From: Spirometra erinaceieuropaei
Taxonomy: Eukaryota; Platyhelminthes; Cestoda; Diphyllobothriidea; Diphyllobothriidae
NCBI GenBank assembly: GCA_902702965.1
Contig: CACRXP010000030.1
Coordinates: 1,139,217-1,203,216, forward strand
DNA: 64,000 nucleotides
Reading direction: 5' to 3'
The notes under the pieces were generated by a model. That model did not search any database, had not been told where the DNA came from, and was given only the letters and a program-made list of their open reading frames with translations. Shown here piece after piece: positions 33,726-44,088 of the stretch (position 1 is the first letter of the stretch; each line of letters begins with the position of its first letter). Made by a program: the position numbers and the translations under genes.

Positions 33726-34115
33726 CTGGGACAAGAGCTTTATTAGCCTGACGTTCCGGATTCCTGCTCGAACTCATCATCAGAGACAACAGCAAATACT
33801 GGTGATTCATGCACCAGTGGCTGCAGTATTTATAAAATGCAGTCGCCATGCTACCGCGTATCTATGAACGTTCACGACTCTCCCCTTCATCCGGATTGTC
33901 GCACTTGATGTGCTAATTGTTCGATGGCCGACATTCGCGTCGTTATTTGCTGTAATTTCATCATGTGTGTTGGATGTTGATGTGATGATTGCTTGATCAT
34001 CTGATCCACCGGCCCTTTAGTTGGGAAAAGTGTTCACTTGTGCGCTCCCCGCGTGGTTAATTACTCCGCCTAGGTGGTCTCAGCACCGAGTATGGAAAGA
34101 GAAGGTCGTTGCAGA
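33726..34115 (-). mobile_element. PLE 3' end and terminal repeat, group I
   Basis: On the minus strand it carries the C-terminal tail and 3' non-coding part (a counterpart of 10030-10230), then the TATAAATACTGCAG block near 33830. The hammerhead-like motif follows at 33746-33787, overlapped by the next-copy frame start ('SLMMSSSRNPERQANKALVP'). The match ends near 33726. The endonuclease and RT are absent. Confidence 0.75.
33746..33787 (-). ncRNA. hammerhead-like motif, core mutated
   Basis: Same arrangement as at 44945-44986, but the GAAA box reads GGAA and the stem II 5' arm is GAGTTC. The CTGATGA box, ACGTC and the GTCT/AGGC stem I pair are intact. The GAAA change should abolish cleavage. 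Confidence 0.4.
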
Positions 34116-34363
34116 CATTTTTTCCGCACCACGACCCCGGGGCGGCTGTTTTATAGAATGTCATCCTGCCGGGACTAGACCCGTCGAAGAGCGCGACTGT
34201 ATTCCGACCAAAAACTCTACCGAACAACGCCTATTTAGGTAAATATAGTAGGCAGTACTCGATAGTCATCCTATCATGGTCATATAATTTATCCTTATCC
34301 ACTCAGCCTTCCGGACTAAATTATGGTAATGCTTGGCATGGTCTCACTTTTCCATCTGTCTCG

Positions 34364-34640
34364 TTGGACCTGGTGCACGGCGTTTACGCAACCGAATTGA
34401 AGAGAAAAATCGGATATCTGGTGCAACTCTTTGCATTCTGTCAAAAAACGTTTATTGCTTCCACTGGTAGGGCATACGAGCAAATCAAAGCAACGCAGAT
34501 GGGTTCCCTAATACCCACCCGAGTTGCAGAATTGATCCTTCACGAACTGGGAAAGGTTGTTTTAAGCCATTACTAGCCTGCGCTTCGACCCAGAAACGTG
34601 AAGGATGCATTCGTCAGAGTTGCGAGGGAGAGGTGATGTG
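34364..34640 (+). pseudogene. PLE RT fragment, plus strand
   Basis: The frame 34364-34576 reads 'FCQKTFIASTGRAYEQIKAT' then 'MGSLIPTRVAELILHELGKV'. This aligns with the RT block ending in GSPISG...EAVLQ of the copy at 6-7 kb. The match weakens after 34600, before the YVDD box. The element appears to resume at 35236 after an intervening R1 repeat. Confidence 0.7.
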
Positions 34641-34699
34641 GTTTCCAGGGTCTAATTAACGAACGTTTGTCCTTTGGTTGACGTTCTCGTAATGCGCAA

Positions 34700-35235
34700 A
34701 GCTAATGGTGGACTTGTGAAAGTACAAACTGTTGGTTTCGACGATGTCCACTGTATGTCCCACAGCAGGGTAAGAGCGTGATAGAGGACCTTCGCAGTAT
34801 CTATCGCACTACATTCATGATTAAGTTAAGAAGACTAGAGGCGGGAGCAGACGTATTTGACTAGCACGGCATAAACTCGCACCTAGGCGTACCCCTACAA
34901 CCCGAGGTTCCCAACAAACACTTGACCAGTATTTCACACACACACACAAAGAGAAAAGTGGGGCCGCTCGGATCCCGCAATATGAAGGCCACATTAAGAA
35001 GGCGTCATTGCAGCCTGATTCTCAGTCCACCAATGGACAGCAAATACACACTCGGTTGACTGCGAGGTCCGTGTTGTCACTTCATTTGGCAGCCTTTCAA
35101 GCCTCGGCTTTTAGCGGACCGTGATAGCTGCAAGCACTTCAGATCGCTTACAGTAGGAGAAATGTGCCGAGTCGTCCACCGCACTCTCTATTCCCATTCC
35201 GAGGCCTTAGTCACTGCTCGAGCTGGTCCGTTGCC
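34700..35235 (+). repeat. R1 repeat inside a PLE fragment
   Basis: Direct match to 21430-22060: GACGATGTCCACTGTATG, CTCGCACCTAGGCGT, GCAGCCTGATTCTCAGTCCACCA, AGCACTTCAGA and GTCACTGCTCGAGC in the same order. A short CA run lies at 34936-34947. The flanks are consecutive parts of one plus-strand PLE RT, so R1 either inserted there or replaced the YVDD section. Confidence 0.75.
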
Positions 35236-35415
35236 TGGTGCGGTAAATGTAATAAACTTAATATTACAGTGTATAGAAAGTCCACTAACACAAGTCGGGT
35301 CCTCGGCTATTATAAGGGCTACCCAATGGTGTATATGAGTGGCTGCATTAGGGCAATCTTCCAAAGGGTAAAAACGCATTGTAGAGAACTGGGAAGACAA
35401 GCAGAAGCATCATGA
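35236..35415 (+). pseudogene. PLE RT C-terminal fragment, plus strand
   Basis: The plus-strand frame reads 'KLNITVYRKSTNTSRVLGYY', 'GCIRAIFQRVKTHCREL'. This is the PLE block 'TSVYRKPTNT ... SCVRTLYRRAETHC' seen at 6-7 kb. It continues the fragment at 34364 on the same strand. The frame stops soon after, and no endonuclease follows. Confidence 0.75.
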
Positions 35416-36843
35416 CATCCTCAAGATCAGTTAGCAGGAAACGTCTACTCAAACAGCTATATCGGCCGCTAACTTCATATGCGCCATCCAGAACAAATAG
35501 GAGAGGAGCCACTGACACTTAGGCACCCTATGTTATATAAATATATATGTCGGAAGCAACGAAACGCATTGATGTATAGATGTCGTCCAGCGTCCGGCAA
35601 CCACCATGAGTACCATAATCGTGCAGATGAAGGACAGCCTGGACGCAGGTGAGAATCGGACTGATTCTTCTGTCCGACATTTTTTCTGTTAGAAAATAGT
35701 TCTCCAAAGTTCTCATAGATGAAAGTTAATATTTAGGTTGTGGTTGCTCTTTCAGATACAAGGAAACTCCCTTATCCGCCAGCCATGTCATAACATAATG
35801 TCAAAAATCTTCAAATAATTGCGCGCTATAAGCGTACGCAAGCCTGTCATGTGCATCGAAGTCTCCTACTTTAGCAAACGGAACTATTAATTTCACATAC
35901 TTAAGCATCTAAAATCGCCGCATTTTCACTAGAAAGGCGAAAACTAAAGGGACAAATATCTCGGAAGTCGGGCATAATTGTGACATAAAACAAAACTACT
36001 TCCTAGCCTTAGAGTAAGCACAAATGTGAGTAAGTTAGTCTAATTGGGCAAATGAATACTTTACCGTGACTTACCCACCGAAAAATAGAACCCACTCCTC
36101 CAGAATGTTGCAACGCCTTTTTATAGCAAGGTGCCGATATTCAATAAACAGGTAAAGCAAATGTGGTCGAGAACTACCAAGGCGTCAAGTAGCTTAAGGA
36201 CGAAATTAACATTACTAGGCAAAGTTGCAAGTCAGACAGGACGAAGGGTCAGTTCGTGAATACCTGAGCACAAACAGGTCGTTTAGGAGAGGCGACCCAC
36301 TGTTTCAAGCTGCTACTCCCGACTTGGGTAAAGGTCACGATCTGGAATTCGTGAACAAGCAGACAAATGACGTGAGCAGATGATAAAACGAAAGGGAACT
36401 ACTGGCGTCTAAAACCAACCACATCAGCAGCGACGCGGATGTATTCCCATGCTATCACACGCTACGCTCAAGAGACTAAATGGCGTGGCCAATTTGTCAG
36501 CCGGAAACGCACAGTACAACGTTGTAAACCATTGTAGGTTGAACTGAGTGAACCTAGACTGCCTTGTACCCTCGAAGTGAAGTGTATCATGCTCGTGACT
36601 CTCATTATCTTTTTTCTGATCCCGTTCTGTCAGCCCAACATCTGGGCTGCTGGCAGTAATAAACTTTGTGCCAAGGGACGTAAACCACATCTAACCGGAC
36701 AAGATCCGAAAGTGAATATCACTTGACAAATTCCTTTACCCAACTCCATAAGGAACAAGGCAGGCCTGTAGCTCACTGACGATTGGTCATTATCGTAAAA
36801 GAGCTGCCCGTAGCGCGATCAGTGAGAACCACCTACCATTGTA
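35416..36843. other. unassigned sequence
   Basis: No recognised gene or element. Confidence 0.3.
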
Positions 36844-37827
36844 CAGTAGGTGGGCTAACTCATGAAAGGTCAACCGAAATTCGGAATCGCGTTTCCGTTT
36901 CGAAGAGATTAATAAAGTAGGATTTTAAAACTAATTATCATGCGGCGTAATTCTATAATAATCCAGTTACCACAGGATGCCGGCTTTCGAAGGAGCTTCT
37001 CCCAGGCAGTATACAAAAGCCACACACAATAAAAATGACCACTTAAGGAGCATGTATTTTTCTCATTAATTTTCGATGCCCTTGAAAAGTTGATTATATT
37101 TCATAGAAAACGTGCATAAAATAATCCTTAATTAACTCATTCGGAAGGAAATTACGTCTTTTTCTGGTTTTATCCTCGAAGGAAAGATATAATTCGGTTT
37201 TCAAAAACTTTCCTTTATTCCCGAATAAATTTGAACCTGACCTGTCGTTACACTAGCATTCAGGGTTTCTGGACTACAAGCCGTATATTTTCCGCGTACG
37301 GAAAACCATACATTTCTTTACAGTATAAAAGGGAGACTATGGGGTTTAGCACTGTATTTGATCCATATTGTTAACTTTACAAGCCGCATTAGTAAATGTA
37401 GAGAAATGAAGTTTTAATAGTCGCAATTTCACAATATTAAAAACCTCACAGTTAGAAACTTTATCAAAGTCGAATTATGCCCTTCCTTCGAGTATAAAAC
37501 TAGAGGAAGACGTACTTGCCTACTGAGTGGACTAATGCATTAATATTTTATGCACATTTTCTACAAAAAATTAATCGGATTTTCAAGGGCGTCGACAATT
37601 AATGAGAATAATGCATGCTCCTCAAGTAGCCATTTTTATAGGGTGTGGTTTTTGTAAGCTGCCAGAAAGAAGTTGTTTCGAAAGCTGACATCATGCGGTG
37701 ACTGAATTACTACAGAATAGTGCTGCATGACGATTAGTAGTACAACTCTACCTAATTAATCTTTTCGGAACGAAAACGCATTTCAGAATTTCGGCTAAAA
37801 TTTCACGAGTTAACACACCTACGACAG
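36844..37827. mobile_element. family A palindromic element, copy 5
   Basis: CAGTAGGTGGGCTAACTCATG follows TA at 36842-36843. The right end reads GAGTTAACACACCTACGACAG, a mutated version of the usual terminus, so the right boundary is accurate only to a few bases. Arms and centre follow the family. Confidence 0.8.
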
Positions 37828-37978
37828 TTATGAAGCCGGCATTTATTAAGATGCAGTGTGTTCCACTAACTGCAGGTATAGTTTGCTTGTTTTGTTAATG
37901 TCCGGATTAAAGTTGCTGTTCGCGCTAATTTAGAAACTGTAGATGCCGCACAACCGTGGTCGCAATCCCTGAGAAAAT

Positions 37979-38017
37979 CTCCGATCTGTGTGAAACCCCA
38001 TCACGCACAGACCGGAG
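37979..38017. repeat. short inverted repeat at a PLE 5' truncation
   Basis: Arms 37979-37992 (CTCCGATCTGTGTG) and 38004-38017 (CGCACAGACCGGAG), loop 11 bases. The right arm is PLE coding sequence and the left arm its inverted duplicate. It sits at the same PLE position as the structure at 28839-28909. Confidence 0.75.
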
Positions 38018-38770
38018 GCCACCATAAAGCGTCAGGTGATGAGACCAAAAGGCCCACTGCGAAGGCAAGAAACATCTGGAATCGTTTACCGGATCTGGTG
38101 CAGTTGCGGGCAAAGCAAGTACGTCAGAGAAACTGGAAGACTGCTCCGAACGCTAATTGCCGAACGCGCGACAACGGTAGGGAGAAACGACGCAAACTAT
38201 CAGGTCGCGGCCCATTCGACGAGACCCGGCCACACATTCAAGTTCGATGAGGCTGAAATTCTCGCGAGGGGATAGTCGCGTGGGCCGCGCGTGGTTCAAG
38301 GGACCTAAGTCTATCAACAAGTGCAACGACATCCCCACTGCATATTCCGTGCTGAGGCGTAGGCTGGCCAAATTAATTGACCACTCGGGGAGCGCGCAAA
38401 CCGGTGAGCCGGATGGCCGAGCAATCATCACGCCAGCATCCAACATAGGTGATGACATTTCGGTAATTAATACCTTGCATGCCGGCTATCAAGCCATTAG
38501 CGCACCAGTGTGCAACAATCCTTGAAAGGGAGCGCGGTTAATTGCTATAGGTATGCGGTAGCGTAGCAACTGCATCCTATAAATACTACAACTTCCTGTG
38601 CATAGTCACCGTTTTCTGTCACTGTCTCTGATGATGGATTCAAGTGAGAATCCGAAACGTCAAGCGAATAAAGTTCTTGTTCCAGCGATCGCTTCTTCTC
38701 CTTCTTCTGATCAACTTGTTTTTGGAACTCGCATCTCCGCTTGTATCGGCAGTGAATATTCTATGACACT
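38001..38770 (+). mobile_element. PLE 3' part, terminal repeat and start of the 5' frame, group I
   Basis: Plus strand. The frame at 38036-38275 has 'GIVYRIWCSCGQSKYVRETG', a GIY-YIG domain whose YIG Gly is Arg, then 'VAAHSTRPGHTFKFDEAEIL'. The next frame (38247-38525) has 'RAWFKGPKSINKCND', lacking the usual 'ELLES' with the catalytic Glu, and the C-tail 'GRAIITPASNIGDD'. The terminal repeat follows (CCTATAAATACTACAAC), then the hammerhead-like motif at 38624-38665 and the N-terminal frame ('SENPKRQANKVLVPAIAS'), ending near 38770. The endonuclease is inactive. Confidence 0.85.
38624..38665 (+). ncRNA. hammerhead-like ribozyme motif, best stem II
   Basis: Plus strand: GTCT, CTGATGA (38628-38634), T, GGATTC-AAGTGA-GAATCC (a perfect 6-bp stem II with a 6-base loop), GAAA, ACGTC (the last A of GAAA overlaps ACGTC), then AAGC. 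Core boxes and stem II are ideal apart from one extra T after CTGATGA, which all group I copies share. Stem I is weakened here (AAGC instead of AGGC opposite GTCT). Stem III has no loop; ACGU is self-complementary, so the fold would need two molecules. The motif also lies in the reading frame 'MMDSSENPKRQ'. Confidence 0.5.
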
Positions 38771-39224
38771 CCAAGATTTCATCAAGATAGCATCCTACAT
38801 TAAGGATGCCTCATGTTGCTACAAATAGAACTCCTCCTCTTTACCAACCCCTCTGGTTCTTGAAATGACGCACTGCTCCGACATGTTCGCGCTAGCGTAA
38901 AAACTAATGAACTGATTAGTACTCACAATGGCAAGCCACACCGTACTACAACCTTAGGTAAACAAACACAACGTTGCTCCCCAACATTTAAAATGTCGGG
39001 TCCCCAGAAATTACAACTGTGGCGTCTTATTCAACGACTGAAATGCAGTCTCAGTACTCCACACTATCTTGGCCAAAATTATGCATCCATTACGCATCAT
39101 TCGAATTGCTATTCGCAAAAGTCCAATCCCTGATCCGGATCATCTTGCTTAACCTAACTGCTGTTACCTAATCTGAAAAAATCCAGTTAATCTATCATCT
39201 GTTAGAAATGAACGTATTTTGGAA
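38771..39224. other. unassigned sequence
   Basis: No named feature. Confidence 0.3.
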
Positions 39225-39270
39225 CACCCAGGGATTGGGTGTGACTGGCTGATGATGACCAATAAGGGTA
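39225..39270 (+). repeat. SINE core fragment
   Basis: GGGTGTGACTGGCTGATGATG followed by ACCAATAAGGG resembles the SINE core (GCTGACGACGACTAATGAG) in the plus orientation. The head is not recognisable. It directly adjoins the terminal-inverted-repeat element. Confidence 0.4.
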
Positions 39271-39271
39271 A

Positions 39272-39658
39272 GACGTGGTTATGTAGCCCCACCTGATGGA
39301 CACAATACTGTCGGGGTTGGGTCTAGGTGTTAGGGTAATGGACTGGGGTTAGGGTTACAGGTTAGGATTATGGGTTAGATTTAGGGGTTGGGGTTAGGGA
39401 TTAGGATTACGGGTTAGAGTTAGGGGCTGGGGTCGGGAGTTAGGGTTAGGGTTTAGGATTATGGGTTGGTGTTATAGGTTAGGGTTGAGGGTTGGGCCAA
39501 CTATTTCTCAACCACCCAGTGTACAACCGCGCATTTCCATTAACTTGACCTCGTTGCTTGTGTGTTCCCCGGCCCCACCTGTAAAAACTCCCGACTACCA
39601 CCGCTCCCGTATCACAGGTGGCTGGGGTTCATCTCAGGTGGGGCTACATAACCACATC
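39272..39658. mobile_element. 387-bp terminal-inverted-repeat element with TTAGGG-like core
   Basis: A 25-bp terminal inverted repeat, GACGTGGTTATGTAGCCCC... at 39272-39296 and its complement at 39634-39658, one mismatch. The left two thirds of the interior (39313-39497) is a degenerate array of GGGTTAGGGTTA-like units. The right third is unique sequence. No frame and no clear target duplication. A non-autonomous DNA element that captured or amplified a telomere-like repeat is the simplest reading. Confidence 0.75.
39313..39497 (+). repeat. degenerate telomere-like (TTAGGG)n array
   Basis: Repeated GGTTAGGGTTA, GGGTTAGGGATTAGGA and GGGTTGGGGTTA units on the plus strand, with substitutions and length changes in almost every unit. 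Because it lies inside terminal inverted repeats and is degenerate, it is an interstitial sequence rather than a chromosome end. Confidence 0.8.
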
Positions 39659-40640
39659 TGAACCCAGTAAACTAGAAATGGTTATTTCAGTTCCCTTGTC
39701 TTTATTAGTTCAATCTGCATATATTACTAGCCGCCTCGTGGTCGCCTGCGGAGCTCTAGTTTGATCCCAAAAGCCCAACGTCAAAAGAATGCCCCGTAAA
39801 GCAGTCGATGAGTGTGTTTATCATCCCTCGAAGAAGGCTAAAAGGCTGCACAAACGTCAGCCTACAATCGATTACAAGAATGAGCTCTCTCTGCTATATT
39901 TGGCCCATACAACGACAGAACCAGAATCTCCTCTTTGTGAAGACAAGGATAATCGGCCGAACCAATGATGTGATGCTCGAGAGTTGGTCCTTGAATGGGA
40001 CGCTTAGCTGAGCCGCAGATTCGCCTCTCGCCTGCCACATGTCGCGTCCGAAGTTCAAGTCTGTTCGGACAGGTGCAGTAGGGTGGGTTAGCCGACGCCA
40101 GCTCAGTAACGGAGGCGCCGACTAAAATCCACCTGACCGGCGTGGTACACGGACGCGCCCGCCAGGCCGACGGCCCGATCAGAAACGACTGATTAGAGAC
40201 TGCGGGTTGACGAGCGTGAGGCCATCGAGCACGCTGATTTGCTCGCTACCTCGACGGCCGCAAATTGGCCGCAGGTCACGCGAGACCACCAATGGTTGCA
40301 TTTGGAGAGGCCAAAAACAGTCAAAAGCAAACTGTCATTCCAGGGTTCATGTGCCCAGCATGGTCATCATACGAGGCAGGTGAAAAGGCTGAATAAATCA
40401 AAACCATCAGGAACAACAACAACGCTAAAATAATGATGGAAATGACCGAGTGTTCGAAACTGCAGTGCCAATATAATTCGGTCCATGAACTCGCCTTCCT
40501 TTCCATTACAACTTTATCGGCGGATGATAAAGACATCTAGATATCTGGCCATATAATCTTCGCGCATATACATGTATGTGGGCGAAAATGCAGCAATAAA
40601 TTTTGAGTAGAAGACGATCTACAGGAATGAGAGCATAATC
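39659..40640. other. unassigned sequence
   Basis: Positions 40010-40310 are more GC-rich than the flanks, without a recognisable gene. Confidence 0.35.
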
Positions 40641-40672
40641 ATTTGACGTTTCGCATTCTCACTTCAGCCAAT
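40641..40672 (-). ncRNA. hammerhead-like core remnant, group II PLE
   Basis: Minus strand: GGCTGAAGTGAGAATGCGAAACGTCAA. It shares GAGAAT(C/G)CGAAACGTC with the group I motif, at the same position (3' end of the element). A complete CTGATGA box and a stem II are not evident. Kept as positional evidence of conservation only. Confidence 0.3.
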
Positions 40673-40694
40673 GGTCTGATTTAGACAGGCTTAT

Positions 40695-41003
40695 TTAAAC
40701 CGCAGACCATCCATTTTGCTCATCTTCGAGGACGGTCTCGGGTGAGAATGTGTAACCCCAGATGATTAACCCAGCTTCCCGAGATATCACTCTGCTTTCT
40801 CCTTCCACATATATATATATACTCTCAAAGTGTAGGATGACCTCTGAATACGCCTCTTTGCGATTAACTGATGTATGATGTGATCTGTCGGTTTTTCGAC
40901 GTACAATGACATCCAGGAATGGGAGATGTCCATCAACCACTGTTTCGAAAGTAAACGTGATTCCTGGAAATGTAGATTTAATGCTGGTATGGAGCAGATT
41001 CAA
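40695..41003 (-). pseudogene. PLE RT frame, group II, 102 codons
   Basis: It begins just after the VDD box: 'LHTSIKSTFPGITFTFETVV', 'HLPFLDVIVRRKTDRSHHTS' and 'VNRKEAYSEV', the last being a degraded VYRK(P/A)T block. From about residue 60 the frame runs through an AT microsatellite and loses similarity. No endonuclease residues are present. Confidence 0.7.
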
Positions 41004-42110
41004 CTGATATTTCTTGACGATGACAAAAGTGTCATCTACTTATCGCAGTCAAAGTTTTGAGTTAATTGTGGGAAGGACTGTGCTTCCTAGTTTCTGCATT
41101 ACGGCCTCCTCCAGGAAACCGGATATGGGTGAACCCATACCAGCGCCATTTAATAATCAATAATACTGTTTGGAGAGGGAAAAATTTGTCTCGAGACAAA
41201 GATCTAGGAGTTTAAGTAAAGTTTCTGTAGGCAGTCAAGAGGTGTATGCTTTTAGGAGTTCTTGGTGCATCTCTTCGCTAAATCCAGCGGAATCGAAGTG
41301 AAGAGCGAGACCAAATCGAATGACACCATTATCTCGTCACATGTAATGTTGAAACCGTTTAATTTGTCTGGAAAGTATTTTTAATCTTCAATGGAGTTTC
41401 TTGAGTTCTTCGTTAGTGGATGTAGCTGAAGAAATAGCAACTTTGAGACCTTATAGTTGGGCGCACCGATTAGAGCGACTATCGGTCACAGTGGATTATC
41501 AGTTTTATGAATTTTAGGAAGACCACATATCATGGCAATTGTTGACTCATCCAGTTTTAGAGACTTGGCAAGAACTCCCGAGACTAATTTCCTTCCTGTA
41601 TGGCGTTTAGATGTTTTTTAAACAAATGAGTTTTGCGATTTTATGGGGTTGGCAGTTAGAGGTTCGTATGTTGAATCATATTTTAAGAGTGACATCATTT
41701 TTTCTGTGTAGTCTGTTTTGTTCAAGATAGTGGTGGCACCTCCTTTGTCGGCAGGCAGAATAATGACATCTTTGTAAAACCTTTACATGAGATAATTGTC
41801 CACTTTTGTCTAAGGTACTCCTCCTTTTTAGCCGCTCTAGTTCTGCGACATGTGTTATGGCTTCCTGTAGGATCTCAGCTAGGTGAGTGGGCAGTCGATC
41901 ATGGTAAAAGTCCATGTATTGCTCTTTTGTTCTTTGAATTTGCAAAATCGTTGATGCGCATCAGTTATAAATGCTCCAAGCGTTTGTTGGCCGTACCGGG
42001 TAGCAGGGTTGTTTTCATATATATTCATAAAATTATATGAAACTATGCGAAACGTCAGCTCACCACCTTTTGTGGTTCTAACTTGTCTCAAATACATATT
42101 AAGGGAATAA

Positions 42111-42647
42111 ATTAATTGTTAAATTCATTGCTAAACTTGATGAACGCCCTCAATAACACAACCTGACTGAAGAAAATAAAACAGTTTAGCTGACCTCGTT
42201 ACATGCCATCAAAAATGGTGTCCTGTGTTACCCGCTTGAAGTGGTACCTACCACCCTCTCCACGTAAAATGCACTTTAGGAGTAAGTGAAGTTATGCAGG
42301 GCTCTTCCAATAGAAGTGCACCCTCTCGAACATGCAAACAATGGACAAAATGTTTTTGATTTAGAGGGTAAAATAGGAGATTTGACCGAATCCCCAACTG
42401 CTAAAATGTGCGCCTGAAGCTTCGCTCTCCGGTAGATGCTATGGCCTTTGGATGCAAATTAGAGGGACCAAGAGTCTCATTCAATGCCTATTCAAACAGT
42501 GGTTCAGTCTCCAAAGCCGTATCAGAAAAGTGCGCATTAAATTGCGTATCTGCGGAAAAAGTTCCAAATGAGCACTTGTCTTGGCATGTTTTTTGTTCAT
42601 GGACAGGGAGCTATTATTAATTCGATTTAATCAAGCCCACAAATGTA
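42111..42647. other. unassigned sequence
   Basis: No named feature. Confidence 0.3.
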
Positions 42648-43591
42648 CACTGCGTGACCGATCCCACGAAATGTTGGCCGAAATTCTGAAATGCGTTTTC
42701 GATTAGGAAGGATTATTTAGGTGGCCAGAATGTAGGCTTTTGTTGTGGCTTCTTTTCGCCCACTCTGCGGAAACCACATTCGGTAAAACTGACTACTTAT
42801 GTAGCATGCATTTTTCCTATCAATTTTCGACGGTCTTGTAAATTCAAATATATTTTATAGAAAACATACAGAAAAATGTGCTTTCTTTTACTCCTTTAGT
42901 AGAAAATCACATGGTCTTGATATTTTATACCAGAAGAAAGTGTATATTTAGGTTTTAAAAAAGTTTCCAAATTTCCTAATAATTTCGAGCCTGAATAGTC
43001 ATTGCATTAGCGTTTGGCAACTTCAGTCTACAAGGTGCACGCTTTCCGCGTAAGGAAAATCACATATTCCTCTATGCCCTTAAAAAGATACCACACAGAG
43101 TTCCTACAATTTCACAATGAATCCGGACTGTGCTGAGCATTTCATTAGGAGCATTGGTAAACGGACATGTGCGGTCCTGTATGCCTGGACATCGCACGGT
43201 CTTGAAAATCTCATAATTAGAAACTTTTTTAAAACCCAAATATACACTTTCTTCGGGTATAAAATGTGTAAACAATGGGATTTTCTACCAAATGAATAAA
43301 AGAAAGCACATTTTTGTGCATGTTTTCTATGAAATATATTTGAATTTACAAGACCATTGAAAATTAATAGGAAAAATGCATACTATTTAAGTTGTCATTT
43401 TTTTCCAAAGTGCCGTTTCTGCAGGAGGTCAAACAGGACTGCATCCAAAAGCTGACATCCAATTGATTCTGAAATGTTATAGGCTTATGCTACATACTTC
43501 TAATTCTTAAAACCCAACCTAAGTAATCCTTCCTAATCTAAAACGCATTTCAGAATTCCGCCCAACATTTCATGAGATCGGTCACGCACTG
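42648..43591. mobile_element. near-palindromic TA-flanked element, family B copy 1
   Basis: Ends CACTGCGTGACCGATC and GATCGGTCACGCACTG, TA on both sides (42646-42647, 43592-43593). The arms share with family A the order of blocks (ATGAAATGT, CCGAAATTCTGAAATGCG, AAGGATTA, GCATGCATTTTT), but the ends and many positions differ, so it is a distinct subfamily. The left arm has a deletion near 42735. Non-coding. Confidence 0.85.
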
Positions 43592-44088
43592 TATGCTAAG
43601 CCAGGCCGTTCGCAGTTTCCTTATTAAGGTCGATGGGGAAGGACACCGTTGACTGTCTGTGTAATAGCTGGACAGACCCTTAAAATTTAAAAAAGACTCA
43701 ACGATGGACCACCTTTTTGCGCTATCCTTAAGTATTGAATGCGTAAGAACAAACAGAAGACTAGGAAATGTGCTGAAATTTATATATTGCCATTTCGGCC
43801 GACAGAAAATGCGCAAGGCCGACGCAGTGGGATGGCATGCCGAATGGCAGGTTCAAACCGCGACAACCACCTGTGCCAAGTCCTCGCGTCAGATGGTTGA
43901 CCGGCTCGGACAGTGGACTGCTGCCTGGGAGAGGGAGGACAGAATAAGTTCGAAGCCGTAAACACCGTCCTCACGCGTTCGAAAGGCTGCCAGCTGGCAG
44001 AATAGATCGCCTCCCTAGGAGGGAAAGTCGAACAGCAATGGCGGCCGCTATGGCACTCCCCATCAGTTGGAATCAAAATCTCACCCTT
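43592..44088. other. unassigned sequence
   Basis: No named feature. It becomes GC-richer from 43800 towards the PLE. Confidence 0.3.

Larger units (their letters stand above)
40641..42110 (-). mobile_element. Penelope-like element, group II, endonuclease missing
   Basis: Minus strand, leftwards from 42100. An N-terminal region (41879-42097 and 41676-41945, with 'HLAEILQEAITHVAELERLK') leads to a frameshifted 'PADKGGATT' block near 41760. Next are 'GAGMGSPISGFLEEAVMQKL' near 41120, 'VDDTFVIVKKYQ' near 41030, and 'FPGITFTFETVVDGHLPFLD' with 'VIVRRKTDRS' in the frame at 40695-41003. A short AT repeat interrupts the sequence near 40810. The RT C-terminal block then breaks off and the hammerhead-like remnant follows within ~120 bp, so the whole GIY-YIG domain is absent. 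Several stops; inactive. Confidence 0.8.

Noticed and set aside
33362..33751. 129-codon plus-strand frame
   Set aside because: Its 3' end is the antisense of a PLE terminal repeat and the rest has no recognisable domain or splice context.
39313..39497. True telomere
   Set aside because: Units are degenerate, lie in the interior of the window and are enclosed by a terminal inverted repeat.
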